DNA from: Eubacterium sp.
GTDB lineage: Bacteria > Bacillota > Clostridia > Lachnospirales > Lachnospiraceae
DNA: 64,000 nt
Direction: 5' to 3'
NCBI GenBank assembly: GCA_017406925.1
Contig: JAFQXO010000002.1
Span: 1 to 64,000, forward strand
Numbering within the stretch: the stretch's first letter is position 1; each line of letters starts with the position of its first letter. A program made the position numbers and the translations under genes. The notes below the pieces were generated by a model, which saw only the letters and a list, made by a program, of their open reading frames with translations, was not told where the DNA came from and did no database searches. Positions 55,981 through 63,653 of this stretch are shown in pieces.

Positions 55981-56009
55981 ATTATAGCAAAACACCCCTT
56001 TATTTACAA
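55981..56009 (-). promoter_or_regulatory. Probable promoter of the Asp23 gene
   Basis: TTGTAA (56004-56009), 17 bases, TATAAT (55981-55986) on the minus strand, with TG one base before the -10. An ACCCCTT/AAGGGGT inverted repeat spans the spacer and -35 (55993-56022) and may be regulatory. Confidence 0.65.
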
Positions 56010-56042
56010 CAATATAAGGGGTCTATCATCTCTCAAATATGC

Positions 56043-56073
56043 TAAAAATTGGCTTGGCATACGCCAAGCCAAT
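56043..56073 (-). terminator. Terminator of the feo operon
   Basis: ATTGGCTTGGC (56048-56058) and GCCAAGCCAAT (56063-56073) form a perfect 11-bp stem with a 4-base loop, followed by TTTTTAG on the minus strand. Confidence 0.92.
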
Positions 56074-56080
56074 AATTACA

Positions 56081-56251
56081 TTATCTAACATTTTTTAGGC
56101 TATCAAAATTGCATCCGCAACAGCATTTACAATCCATGCCACACTGCAATGATTTGCCCTTTCTTTTGCTTCTAACCATGTGAACGATGATAAGGGCAAC
56201 TATTGCCACTAATACAATCAAAACAATAGCTGTTCCTAATATTGTACTCAT
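56081..56251 (-). CDS. FeoB-associated Cys-rich membrane micro-protein
   Basis: 56 aa, short enough to be missed by ORF callers. The reading is MSTILGTAIVLIVLVAIVAL, one membrane helix, then a basic stretch (RSKRKGK) and a cytoplasmic cluster of six cysteines (CGMDCKCCCGC), probably binding metal. AAAGGAG precedes the ATG. It lies 26 bp after feoB and before the operon terminator. Short Cys-rich helices of this kind follow feoB in many Clostridia, and a role like FeoC (iron-sulfur sensing or assembly of the transporter) is inferred. Confidence 0.85.
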   Translation of the reverse strand: MSTILGTAIVLIVLVAIVALIIVHMVRSKRKGKSLQCGMDCKCCCGCNFDSLKNVR

Positions 56252-56277
56252 ATCAAATCTCCTTTCACAATCATTTG

Positions 56278-58683
56278 TTATAGGTCACTTCCCTCATACT
56301 TATTCTTGCGGAAAAGCATATATACGAGGAATGCTAACAGGATTATTGCAACAATAAATCCTACAATATTTATCGATCCAGTGACAGCCAGTCCTATCTG
56401 GAAAACTATAAGCGAAATAATGTAAGCAAATATACACTGATATGCGATGGCAAATCCAAACCATTTCCAGTTATTCATCTCACGCTTTATAGCACCCATA
56501 GCCGCAAAACATGGTGCACACAGAAGGTTGAAAATGAGGAATGAATAACCCGCAAGTTTTGTTAATCCTTCGAAGTCTAGAATACCAAAAACTCCTACAA
56601 CTTCTTCTTTTGCAACTAGTCCCATAATTGTAGCTACTGTTGCAGTTCCATTTCCAAATCCGAGAGGTGCAAAAATAATTTTTACAGCATCACCAAATCG
56701 GCCAATAACACTGTCAGCAAGTTCCATATCTAAACTGAATCCAAAATGTCCATTTATCCAACCGAAAACTGTTCCAAGCCAAATCAGTATAGAAGCTAGC
56801 AAGATGATGGTTCCAGCTTTTTTGATGAAAGACCATCCGCGCTCCCACATACTTCTCAACACTGATCCAACCGTAGGGAGATGATACTCTGGTAACTCAA
56901 TCACAAACGGAGCTGGGTCTCCAGCAAATATCTTCGTTTTTTTCAAAATAATACCTGATATTACAATTGCTGCAACGCCAAGGAAATATGCACTTGGTGC
57001 AACCCATCCAGCGTTATTGAACAATGCTGCCGCAATTAATGCAATAATTGGAAGCTTTGCTCCACATGGAATAAAAGTCGTTGTCATTATGGTCATCTTT
57101 CGATCTCTATCACTTTCAATTGTTCTTGAAGCCATAACACCTGGTATTCCACATCCAGAGCCTATCAACATTGGAATAAACGATTTACCAGATAAACCAA
57201 ATTTCCTGAATATTCTATCCATTATGAACGCAACTCTGGCCATATATCCGCACCCCTCTAGGAATGCGAGGAATAGGAATAATACAAACATCTGTGGTAA
57301 GAATCCTAGAACGGCTCCTACACCTGCAACAATACCATCTAAGATAAGTGCTTTAAGCCAATCCGCACAATGGATGGCATCTAATCCTTTTTCAACAACT
57401 ACTGGAACACCTTCAATCCAAATGCCTCCTTTTGTTTCATGTGGATCTGGTGTTACAAACTCACCCTCCTCATCTAAAGCATGAGTTTTGGTTAATGTTC
57501 CCGTTACATCATAATGATGTTCTTCAAGTTCAGGTGCATATGCACCATAGTTTTCCTCAAAACCACCAAAGTCTTTTTCGTCTACTGTTTCTTGCAATGC
57601 TTCAACAGCATTTTGGTTTACATTCTTATCAAGCGAAGCTTTATTAAGAACATCATTCAAATCCTTTGTAAAAACATCTTTCGATGCCCAAGTATCTACA
57701 CTTTGTTCATATGTAGCACGTCCTTTTCCAAAAAGGAAAAATCCATCGCCAAACAATTGCTCATTAGCCCAGTCAGTTGCCCAACTACCAACAGTAGTTA
57801 CCGAGACATAGTATACAATAATCATAATTATCGCGAATATTGGCAAAGCCAAAAATCTATTTGTTACAACCTTATCGATTTTATCTGAAGTCGAAAGTTT
57901 CTTTTCGGCTCTCTCGATATAGCAACTCTTTATGACATTCGTAATATAGTTGTATCTTGCATTGGTAATAACTGACTCGATATCATCATCATATTTCTTT
58001 TCGATAGCTTCTACTTCCGCGCTTACATCTGGAATATTCTTCAAGTTCTCACTAATATTCTTATCGTTCTCAAGAACTTTTATTGCGAAAAATCTCTTCA
58101 TACCTTCATCAATATCTGAATCAAGTTGAGATTCAACTTTCGCAATAGCAGCTTCAATATCTTCTCCAAGATTTATATTTTTTTGTTTTGTTTTAGACTT
58201 AGCGAGTTCAACAGCCTTAGCCGCAAGTTTTTTCACACCCTTACCCTTAAGAGCAGAAATCTCAACCGCCTCGCATCCTATAGCATCTCCTAGAGCTTTA
58301 TACTCAAGTTTAATATTTCTTTTTTTCAACACATCGGCCATATTGACAGCCATGATAACTGGAATACCTAACTCAACCAACTGTGTTGACAAATATAGAT
58401 TACGCTCCAAATTGGTACCATCGATAATATTGATGATGGCATCCGGTGTTTCATTGATCAAGAAATTTCTAGCCACTACTTCCTCAATAGTATATGGTGA
58501 CAAAGAGTATATTCCCGGAAGATCAACTAATCTTACATCTTTATGACCTTTAAGTTTTCCCTCTTTCTTTTCCACTGTTACACCTGGCCAGTTTCCAACA
58601 AATTGGTTGGCTCCTGTCAATGCGTTAAACAGAGTTGTTTTTCCACTGTTCGGATTTCCTGCTAAAGCAATTCTAATTGACAT
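56278..58683 (-). CDS. feoB: Ferrous iron transporter FeoB
   Basis: Membrane Fe2+ importer, 801 aa. The N-terminal G domain has GNPNSGKT (9-16), VGNWPGVTV (29-37), DLPG (54-57), NMAD (114-117) and SALKG (143-147). The first membrane segment is at about 279-297; a pore region with GSGCGIPG lies near 509-516, followed by many helices. Between the first two helices sits an unusually long extracytoplasmic insert (about 300-445), acidic and with His/Glu-rich EEHH. It is expressed with two FeoA proteins and a Cys-rich protein. Confidence 0.97.
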   Translation of the reverse strand: MSIRIALAGNPNSGKTTLFNALTGANQFVGNWPGVTVEKKEGKLKGHKDVRLVDLPGIYSLSPYTIEEVVARNFLINETPDAIINIIDGTNLERNLYLSTQLVELGIPVIMAVNMADVLKKRNIKLEYKALGDAIGCEAVEISALKGKGVKKLAAKAVELAKSKTKQKNINLGEDIEAAIAKVESQLDSDIDEGMKRFFAIKVLENDKNISENLKNIPDVSAEVEAIEKKYDDDIESVITNARYNYITNVIKSCYIERAEKKLSTSDKIDKVVTNRFLALPIFAIIMIIVYYVSVTTVGSWATDWANEQLFGDGFFLFGKGRATYEQSVDTWASKDVFTKDLNDVLNKASLDKNVNQNAVEALQETVDEKDFGGFEENYGAYAPELEEHHYDVTGTLTKTHALDEEGEFVTPDPHETKGGIWIEGVPVVVEKGLDAIHCADWLKALILDGIVAGVGAVLGFLPQMFVLFLFLAFLEGCGYMARVAFIMDRIFRKFGLSGKSFIPMLIGSGCGIPGVMASRTIESDRDRKMTIMTTTFIPCGAKLPIIALIAAALFNNAGWVAPSAYFLGVAAIVISGIILKKTKIFAGDPAPFVIELPEYHLPTVGSVLRSMWERGWSFIKKAGTIILLASILIWLGTVFGWINGHFGFSLDMELADSVIGRFGDAVKIIFAPLGFGNGTATVATIMGLVAKEEVVGVFGILDFEGLTKLAGYSFLIFNLLCAPCFAAMGAIKREMNNWKWFGFAIAYQCIFAYIISLIVFQIGLAVTGSINIVGFIVAIILLAFLVYMLFRKNKYEGSDL

Positions 58684-58714
58684 TTATTTTCTCCTATTCC
58701 CTTTACTGATTTTT

Positions 58715-58742
58715 TCCAAAAAATAAAGTTGCAGAAGCAACT
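58715..58742 (-). terminator. Attenuator-like hairpin between feoA and feoB
   Basis: AGTTGC (58727-58732) and GCAACT (58737-58742) with an AGAA loop, followed by TTATTTTTT on the minus strand. It starts right at the feoA stop. The short stem suggests partial termination that would lower feoB relative to feoA. Confidence 0.55.
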
Positions 58743-58743
58743 A

Positions 58744-58965
58744 TTATTTTACTTCAATGCTTGCAGCATCTTCTTTTCTTATTGATAATTCATAACCTCT
58801 AACAGTTACTTCTATTGGGTCCCCCAATGGTGCTACTTTTCTCACGTGAATATTTACACCTTTTGTGATACCCATGTCCATAATTCTTCTTTTCACTGGT
58901 CCTTCACCGTGAATTTTAACAGCAGTCGCATCAGCGCCTACCGCAACATCTCTTAATGTTTTCAT
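58744..58965 (-). CDS. feoA: FeoA domain protein (second)
   Basis: 73 aa SH3-like FeoA. KTLRDVAVGADATAVKIHGEG at the start, then RRIMDMGITKGVNIHV and DPIEVTVRGYELSIRKEDA. The start is the ATG at 58965 with GAGGAG; a TTG two codons upstream is rejected. It is thought to bind FeoB and stimulate iron uptake. Downstream of a divergent feoA paralogue. Confidence 0.93.
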   Translation of the reverse strand: MKTLRDVAVGADATAVKIHGEGPVKRRIMDMGITKGVNIHVRKVAPLGDPIEVTVRGYELSIRKEDAASIEVK

Positions 58966-58988
58966 GTGCAAACTCCTCTCCTTGCAAA

Positions 58989-59201
58989 TTAAACCATAAT
59001 AAGATTTGCCATATCCGCACCAATAGCAACACGAGAATTTTTGACATTCACTATTACATTCCCGCCTTGCTTTGCAACTACAGATACCTGACTACCAGTA
59101 ACAAATCCTAAACTTTCTAAGAATTTTTTTGTCTCTGGTTTACCATCTACTTTTACAATTGTATTTTCTTTTCCTTGTTCTGCTAAAGCTAGTGGCATCA
59201 T
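58989..59201 (-). CDS. FeoA domain protein (first)
   Basis: 71 aa. MMPLALAEQGKENTIVKVDGKPETKKFLESLGFVTG-type sequence, read from its first 20 residues as a FeoA fold, with VIVNVKNSRVAIGADMA near the end. Two adjacent ATGs follow GGAGG, and the first is used. It lacks the usual RRLMxMG signature (KKFLESLG instead), so it differs from the second FeoA. First gene behind the regulated promoter. Confidence 0.9.
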   Translation of the reverse strand: MMPLALAEQGKENTIVKVDGKPETKKFLESLGFVTGSQVSVVAKQGGNVIVNVKNSRVAIGADMANLIMV

Positions 59202-59232
59202 TATTTCCTCCACAAAAATATTATATGCATAT

Positions 59233-59250
59233 AGTTAGTTATCTCTAACT
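59233..59250. promoter_or_regulatory. DtxR-type operator, copy 1
   Basis: AGTTAGTTATCTCTAACT, an inverted repeat of AGTTAG-N6-CTAACT. It sits just downstream of the feo -10. Half-sites TTAG/CTAA match those of DtxR/IdeR-family operators. Its centre is 22 bp from copy 2. Confidence 0.75.
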
Positions 59251-59254
59251 TCAC

Positions 59255-59272
59255 AGTTAGTATAGACTAACT
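59255..59272. promoter_or_regulatory. DtxR-type operator, copy 2 (covers feo -10)
   Basis: AGTTAGTATAGACTAACT, the same AGTTAG-N6-CTAACT pattern. It covers the feo -10 hexamer (59259-59264), so a bound repressor would exclude RNA polymerase. Confidence 0.8.
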
Positions 59273-59287
59273 CCTGGTGTTTGTCAA
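59259..59287 (-). promoter_or_regulatory. feo operon promoter
   Basis: TTGACA (59282-59287), 17 bases, TATACT (59259-59264) on the minus strand, with both operators overlapping or following the -10. A weaker TATAAT nearer the feoA start is possible. Confidence 0.8.
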
Positions 59288-59293
59288 CACTTT

Positions 59294-59322
59294 TTGACAA
59301 TTATTTATCAGCGTTATATAAT
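59294..59322 (+). promoter_or_regulatory. Regulator promoter P1
   Basis: TTGACA (59294-59299), 17 bases, TATAAT (59317-59322), a full consensus match. Its -35 is six bases from the divergent feo -35; together they read TTGTCAA-CACTTT-TTGACAA. Confidence 0.78.
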
Positions 59323-59333
59323 CCTTTAGTTGT

Positions 59334-59362
59334 TTGAATAGCACCATTCATTGTGCTATAAT
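59334..59362 (+). promoter_or_regulatory. Regulator promoter P2 with inverted repeat
   Basis: TTGAAT (59334-59339), 17 bases, TATAAT (59357-59362). An inverted repeat TAGCAC/GTGCTA (59339-59344, 59353-59358) fills the spacer; in a P1 transcript it would be a hairpin followed by TTTTTTT. Confidence 0.55.
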
Positions 59363-59394
59363 TTTTTTGAACTATAATAATAGGAAGTAATATT

Positions 59395-59754
59395 ATGAAA
59401 AGTAATGAATCTTCTGAAGATTATCTAGAAACTATACTTATTTTGAGCGAACGACAGGAACATGTGCGTTCCGTTGATATAGCGAATGAAATGGGCTTTA
59501 AAAAGCCTAGCGTTAGCGTTGCAATGAAAAACTTGCGAAACAATGGACACATCACTGTTGACGAAGACGGCTTTATCACTCTCACTGAGAAAGGTACTGC
59601 TATCGCTCGTCGAACATACGAGAGACACCAGTTCTTTACCGACTATCTCATCAAGATTGGTGTAGATCCAACCGTTGCCGCTGACGATGCATGTCGTCTA
59701 GAGCATGTTATTAGCGAAGAGAGTTTTGATGCTTTAAAGAAGCATTTAAAATAA
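59395..59754 (+). CDS. DtxR/MntR-family metal-dependent regulator
   Basis: 119 aa. Winged helix at residues 5-65 (SEDYLETIL, VRSVDIANEMGFKKPSVSVAMKNL), then the metal-binding dimerisation domain, without the C-terminal SH3 domain of DtxR. Probable ligands are Asp9, Glu12, His78, Cys100, Glu103 and His104. Asp/Glu at 9 and 12 are as in MntR, while Cys100 is as in iron-sensing DtxR. It is divergent from feo and next to two matching operators, so it most likely represses iron uptake when Fe2+ is bound. Confidence 0.88.
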   Translation: MKSNESSEDYLETILILSERQEHVRSVDIANEMGFKKPSVSVAMKNLRNNGHITVDEDGFITLTEKGTAIARRTYERHQFFTDYLIKIGVDPTVAADDACRLEHVISEESFDALKKHLK

Positions 59755-59764
59755 AGGAGAGAAG

Positions 59765-61003
59765 ATGAAATTTAAAAAACTTTTAACTGGAGTTATCTCT
59801 ATAGTAGTTATCACGGCGATCATTGCCACAGGCACTATTCTCGTGAGCAATGCTGCAGTAGGTACTCTCACCACTATCAAGTCTATCAAACTGAATAAGA
59901 CTTCGGCCAGTTTGTACTTGAATAAAAAGATGGCTCTTAAAGCTACGGTGAAGTATAACTCTGGTTCTAACATGAAAGAAGGCTATGCTTGGTCTTCAAA
60001 AAACAAAGCCATCGCTACTGTTTCAAACAGCGGTGTGGTTACTGGAAAAAGAGTTGGTGCTACTTACATTATTTGTTCTAGTGCCTCCGGCAATGTGAAA
60101 GCAAGATGTAAAGTGACAGTTCGCCTTCCATATAATAAGGTGAAGTCCATTACATTTACACAGTCAGTATATAGACTTAACAGAAAAGATAAGCGTTCAC
60201 TTAGTCCGATAGTGAGATACTCTTCTACTAAGCATAAGTCAAACGAACCTATTGCTTGGAAGTCATCTAACAAAAATGTTGCGACTGTAAAGAAAGGCGT
60301 AGTTAAGGGTAAAAAGAATGGTTCTTGTTACATCACTGCTGTCGCCAAATTCACAGGTACGACAAAACGTGTAAAAGTTACTGTTGCAAATACTAAGTAC
60401 ATTGCCTTTACTTTTGATGATGGACCTGGCGATTACACTGACAAATTGCTCGGCAAGTTAAAGCAATACAATGCTAAGGCTACATTCTTCGTACTTGGTA
60501 ATCTTTGCAATACATACAAGAAACAACTCAAGCGTGAAAATGCATATGGAATGGAGATTGGTTCTCATTCATATTCACACCAGAACTTAAAGAAATTATC
60601 TGGTTCTGCTGTTAAGAAAGATTTGTCGAAAACACGTGCGGCTATCAAAAAGCAAATAGGTAGATATCCAACAGTATTTAGACCACCTTACGGAAATTAT
60701 AATAAAAAGGTTTCTAAATATGCATATGCGCCAATGATTTATTGGTCAGTGGATACTCTAGACTGGAAATATAGAAACGCTAATACTGTTAAGAGAAGCA
60801 TCTTAAAACAGGCTGGCAAATGGGAGATTGTTCTTCTTCATGATATCCACAAAACATCTGTCAACGGATTCATTAAAGCTCTTCCAGTATTAAAGAAACG
60901 TGGTTACGAACTTGTAACTGTTCATGAGCTCTACAAGATTTATGGAGCAAAACTTAAGAATGGTAAGATGTACTACGGTCCAGTTCATGACCAAACAAGA
61001 TAA
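59765..61003 (+). CDS. Polysaccharide deacetylase with Big_2-like domains
   Basis: 412 aa secreted or membrane-anchored protein. An N-terminal hydrophobic segment (6-31) is followed by two bacterial Ig-like (Big_2) modules (about 35-120 and 122-207; marks SSKNKAIATVSNSGVVTGKRVG and SSNKNVATVKKGVVKGKKNG). A NodB domain has TFDDGPG (Asp218, Asp219), HSYSH (His268, His272), RPPYG and LLHDIH. It probably removes acetyl groups from peptidoglycan or another glycan. It is very lysine-rich, and starts 10 bp after the regulator, so it is co-transcribed. Confidence 0.9.
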   Translation: MKFKKLLTGVISIVVITAIIATGTILVSNAAVGTLTTIKSIKLNKTSASLYLNKKMALKATVKYNSGSNMKEGYAWSSKNKAIATVSNSGVVTGKRVGATYIICSSASGNVKARCKVTVRLPYNKVKSITFTQSVYRLNRKDKRSLSPIVRYSSTKHKSNEPIAWKSSNKNVATVKKGVVKGKKNGSCYITAVAKFTGTTKRVKVTVANTKYIAFTFDDGPGDYTDKLLGKLKQYNAKATFFVLGNLCNTYKKQLKRENAYGMEIGSHSYSHQNLKKLSGSAVKKDLSKTRAAIKKQIGRYPTVFRPPYGNYNKKVSKYAYAPMIYWSVDTLDWKYRNANTVKRSILKQAGKWEIVLLHDIHKTSVNGFIKALPVLKKRGYELVTVHELYKIYGAKLKNGKMYYGPVHDQTR

Positions 61004-61013
61004 TTAAAATATT

Positions 61014-61041
61014 AAATCCCGGAGAGAAATCTCCGGGATTT
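61014..61041. terminator. Bidirectional terminator, deacetylase / rlmH
   Basis: AAATCCCGGAGA (61014-61025) and TCTCCGGGATTT (61030-61041), a perfect 12-bp stem with a GAAA loop and T-run. Confidence 0.93.
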
Positions 61042-61043
61042 TT

Positions 61044-61523
61044 TTATTTGTGATATGGTTCATTATTATTTATACGAAATGCTCTATATATCTGTTCTAG
61101 CAAAATCACTCTCATCAACTGATGTGGAAATGTCATCTTCGAAAAACTCAAGTGTTCATTTGCTCTATCACTCACACTCTTGTGCAGTCCTATGGATCCA
61201 CCAATGACAAACGCTATATGACTCTTGCCTTTGACAGTAATACTTGATAATTCTTTTGCAAAAGCAACGGAATCCATCTGTTTTCCTTCAATCTCTAGCG
61301 AAAACACATAAGCATCCTTTGGAATCTTAGCCAATATACGTTCTGCTTCTTTTTCTTTCACCAAATCGAGTTCAACTTCTGATGCATTTTCTTTCGTCTG
61401 CTCATCAGGCACTTCTATAATATAGAATTTGCAGTATTTCGACAAACGCTTGGAGTACTCTTCAATCGCATCTTTTAAGTACTTTTCCTTTATTTTGCCG
61501 ACTGTAATTATAGATATATTCAT
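61044..61523 (-). CDS. rlmH: 23S rRNA (pseudouridine-1915-N3)-methyltransferase RlmH
   Basis: 159 aa SPOUT-fold enzyme that methylates pseudouridine 1915. NISIITVGKIKEKYLKDAI at the start, FVIGGSIGLHKSV (SAM knot) and the C-terminal FPHQLMRVILLEQIYRAFRI...YHK are all diagnostic. The ATG has no visible Shine-Dalgarno; TATTATATAAC lies within 18 bases upstream, so a very short or absent leader is possible. Confidence 0.96.
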   Translation of the reverse strand: MNISIITVGKIKEKYLKDAIEEYSKRLSKYCKFYIIEVPDEQTKENASEVELDLVKEKEAERILAKIPKDAYVFSLEIEGKQMDSVAFAKELSSITVKGKSHIAFVIGGSIGLHKSVSDRANEHLSFSKMTFPHQLMRVILLEQIYRAFRINNNEPYHK

Positions 61524-61569
61524 ATATTTGTTATATAATATTTTTAGGTTTTTTTAAAGGGGAAATAAT

Positions 61570-62130
61570 ATGTCAGACGAAATCAAAAATTATGACTCAG
61601 AAGAGCATTATATAAATCCAGAAAGCAATGAGGCTAAACTTTCAGAGTTTGAATCAACAGATACTCCTACGTATACTAAACTTTCTGATAAGTATTCAGA
61701 TGTAAGATCATCTGCAGCGACAATGTTGTTGTTAGGTATCATAGGCTGTATTGTTATGACACTTATCTGGACTAACATTATTAGGTTGCCATTTAGCGCA
61801 ACTACAGCATGGTTGTTCTATTCTATTCTCACTGGTATCTTTGTTATATTTGTGGTTGCTGGTATCGTTTCGTATATGCATGCAAAACAGGTGAAAATAG
61901 ATGCCTCTGAGGAAGATAAGCTTATTGCGGATGCAAAAGTGTGGGCTAAGAATAATCTTTCAAAAGAGAATATAGATTTAGGTTTAGATACATCTCAACC
62001 TTTTGAAGTATTGTACTTCGAACGAGAAGCTAAAATCCGAAAAGCTATTATGACAGAATTTGTTACTATGGATGAAGGTTTGGCTGCACTTCTCTCTGAA
62101 GAAATATATCAAAGCATATATGAAGATTAA
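61570..62130 (+). CDS. Conserved two-helix membrane protein, unknown function
   Basis: 186 aa. An acidic N-terminal half (about 1-45, rich in Ser/Glu/Asp/Thr), two membrane helices (about 50-68 and 77-101), then a cytoplasmic C-terminal helix region (KLIADAKVWAKNNLSKENIDL, FEVLYFEREAKIRKAIM). No family motif was recognised. AAAGGGG before the ATG; it stands alone between rlmH (divergent) and a terminator. It looks like a regular expressed gene. Confidence 0.8.
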   Translation: MSDEIKNYDSEEHYINPESNEAKLSEFESTDTPTYTKLSDKYSDVRSSAATMLLLGIIGCIVMTLIWTNIIRLPFSATTAWLFYSILTGIFVIFVVAGIVSYMHAKQVKIDASEEDKLIADAKVWAKNNLSKENIDLGLDTSQPFEVLYFEREAKIRKAIMTEFVTMDEGLAALLSEEIYQSIYED

Positions 62131-62135
62131 AATAT

Positions 62136-62169
62136 AAAAAGAACTCTGATTTTTGTCAGAGTTCTTTTT
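62136..62169. terminator. Bidirectional terminator
   Basis: AAAAAGAACTCTGA (62136-62149) and TCAGAGTTCTTTTT (62156-62169), a perfect 14-bp stem between the membrane protein gene and the HAD gene. Confidence 0.92.
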
Positions 62170-62174
62170 TATTG

Positions 62175-62909
62175 CTAATTTATAGACGGAAGATCATTTA
62201 CATATTCTTTAAATGCTTTCCAATCTCCACTTTTATATATTGATGTATCCGCATTATCTTTGTTCTCAACATATCCTTCTATAAGATAAACATCAATGCC
62301 AAGTTCTGCGGCACACATATCTTCTTTAACATCATTGCCAACCATAAGGCAATCACCTGGATCTTTATCAAGCACTCTCATTAAGTGTTCATAGTATTTC
62401 AGGTTTGGTTTTGCATAACATGAATTTTCGTAACCTGTTATAAGTGCAAAATCATCAGGATTACAACCTGACCACTCAATTCTTTCTCGCTGTGCAATAT
62501 CCGGTAACACCGGTGTCGATGCTGCTACAACCTGATAGCCTTTATCTTTTAAAATCTTTACACAGTCGCTCACATCTTGCTCTGGTGCTCCGAGATATCT
62601 TATCATTCCATAATCAGTCTTATAAAAATCCATCAACAACTTTTCAAAAGATTGTCTGATATTTTTATCACCTTTGCCATCTTTATAGTATGCATCCTCA
62701 AAAGCTGTCCAGAAAACTTCTTCATTGGTATACATACCATCATTTTCAAGCATTGCACCAAGTCCTCTGTAAACGCACTTGATAATCTTATCAGCATCAT
62801 ATCCTTCAGTCTCAAGGCGATTTTTGAGAAGCATCATGTAGTTGTCTAAGTATTCTTTCATCGTGATTGGAAACATTGTTCCATCGATGTCAATTAAAAC
62901 TGTGTTCAT
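62175..62909 (-). CDS. HAD-superfamily hydrolase
   Basis: 244 aa. Motif I DIDGTMF (Asp7 and Asp9), a Thr/Ser motif II in VAASTP, motif III Lys in AKPNLKYY, and motif IV GNDVKEDM. A helical cap (about 18-100) lies after motif I, so it is a type I phosphatase such as phosphoglycolate- or nucleotide-phosphatase. The substrate is not deducible. It starts 3 bp after yebC with a weak ribosome site. Confidence 0.85.
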   Translation of the reverse strand: MNTVLIDIDGTMFPITMKEYLDNYMMLLKNRLETEGYDADKIIKCVYRGLGAMLENDGMYTNEEVFWTAFEDAYYKDGKGDKNIRQSFEKLLMDFYKTDYGMIRYLGAPEQDVSDCVKILKDKGYQVVAASTPVLPDIAQRERIEWSGCNPDDFALITGYENSCYAKPNLKYYEHLMRVLDKDPGDCLMVGNDVKEDMCAAELGIDVYLIEGYVENKDNADTSIYKSGDWKAFKEYVNDLPSIN

Positions 62910-62912
62910 ATA

Positions 62913-63641
62913 TTATTCGTCCCAGTTATGATAAACCTTCTGGACGTCCTCGTCCTCATCTAATTTGTCTAAAATAATATTTAAATTCTTAATATCAGCT
63001 TCATCTGTTAGTTCGACATAGTTTTGTGGAATCATTGTCACTTCAGCTTCAGCCATCTTAACTCCAGCTTTTTCCAAAGCCTCACGAACATTTGAGAAGT
63101 CATTTGGTGCAGTCACCACTTCGTAACTGTCATCTTCCTCAATAAAATCTTCAGCACCTGCATCGAGTGCATTCATCATAAGTTCATCTGAGTCCATATC
63201 ACACTCTTCCTTTGAGATGAGAATCTGACCTTTCTCATCAAACATGAATGACACACAACCTGGCGTTCCGACATTGCCTTCACCTTTGGTGAAGCAACTC
63301 TTAACATTCGCTGCTGTTCTATTTTTATTATCAGTCAAAGCATCCACTATAATAGCCACGCCACTTGGTCCATAGCCCTCGTATCTAGCCGGCTCCCAGT
63401 TAACAGCATCAGCATTGCCGGCTGCTCTCTTGATACCACGCTCGATAGTATCGTTAGGCATATTGTTGGCCTTTGCCTTTGCAATGACGTCTCGAAGCTT
63501 GCTATTTGTGTTTGGATCTGCTCCGCCATCTTTAACTGCTACCGCAATCTCCTTACCGATAATGGTAAACATCTTGCCCTTGGCAGCATCATTCTTTTCC
63601 TTTTTGTGTTTAATATTCGAAAACTTACTATGTCCTGACAT
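62913..63641 (-). CDS. yebC: YebC/PmpR family transcription or translation factor
   Basis: 242 aa. It begins [25 protein letters not shown] and contains [21 protein letters not shown] and [22 protein letters not shown], the family signature. YebC-type proteins have been described as DNA-binding regulators and, more recently, as helping ribosomes through proline stretches. GAGGAG before the ATG. It lies between alr and the HAD gene. Confidence 0.95.
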   Translation of the reverse strand: MSGHSKFSNIKHKKEKNDAAKGKMFTIIGKEIAVAVKDGGADPNTNSKLRDVIAKAKANNMPNDTIERGIKRAAGNADAVNWEPARYEGYGPSGVAIIVDALTDNKNRTAANVKSCFTKGEGNVGTPGCVSFMFDEKGQILISKEECDMDSDELMMNALDAGAEDFIEEDDSYEVVTAPNDFSNVREALEKAGVKMAEAEVTMIPQNYVELTDEADIKNLNIILDKLDEDEDVQKVYHNWDE

Positions 63642-63653
63642 TAGTCCACTCCT

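Noticed and set aside
57017..57484. Antisense open frame of 155 codons opposite feoB
   Set aside because: It lies opposite conserved membrane helices of FeoB with no ribosome site; a shadow frame.
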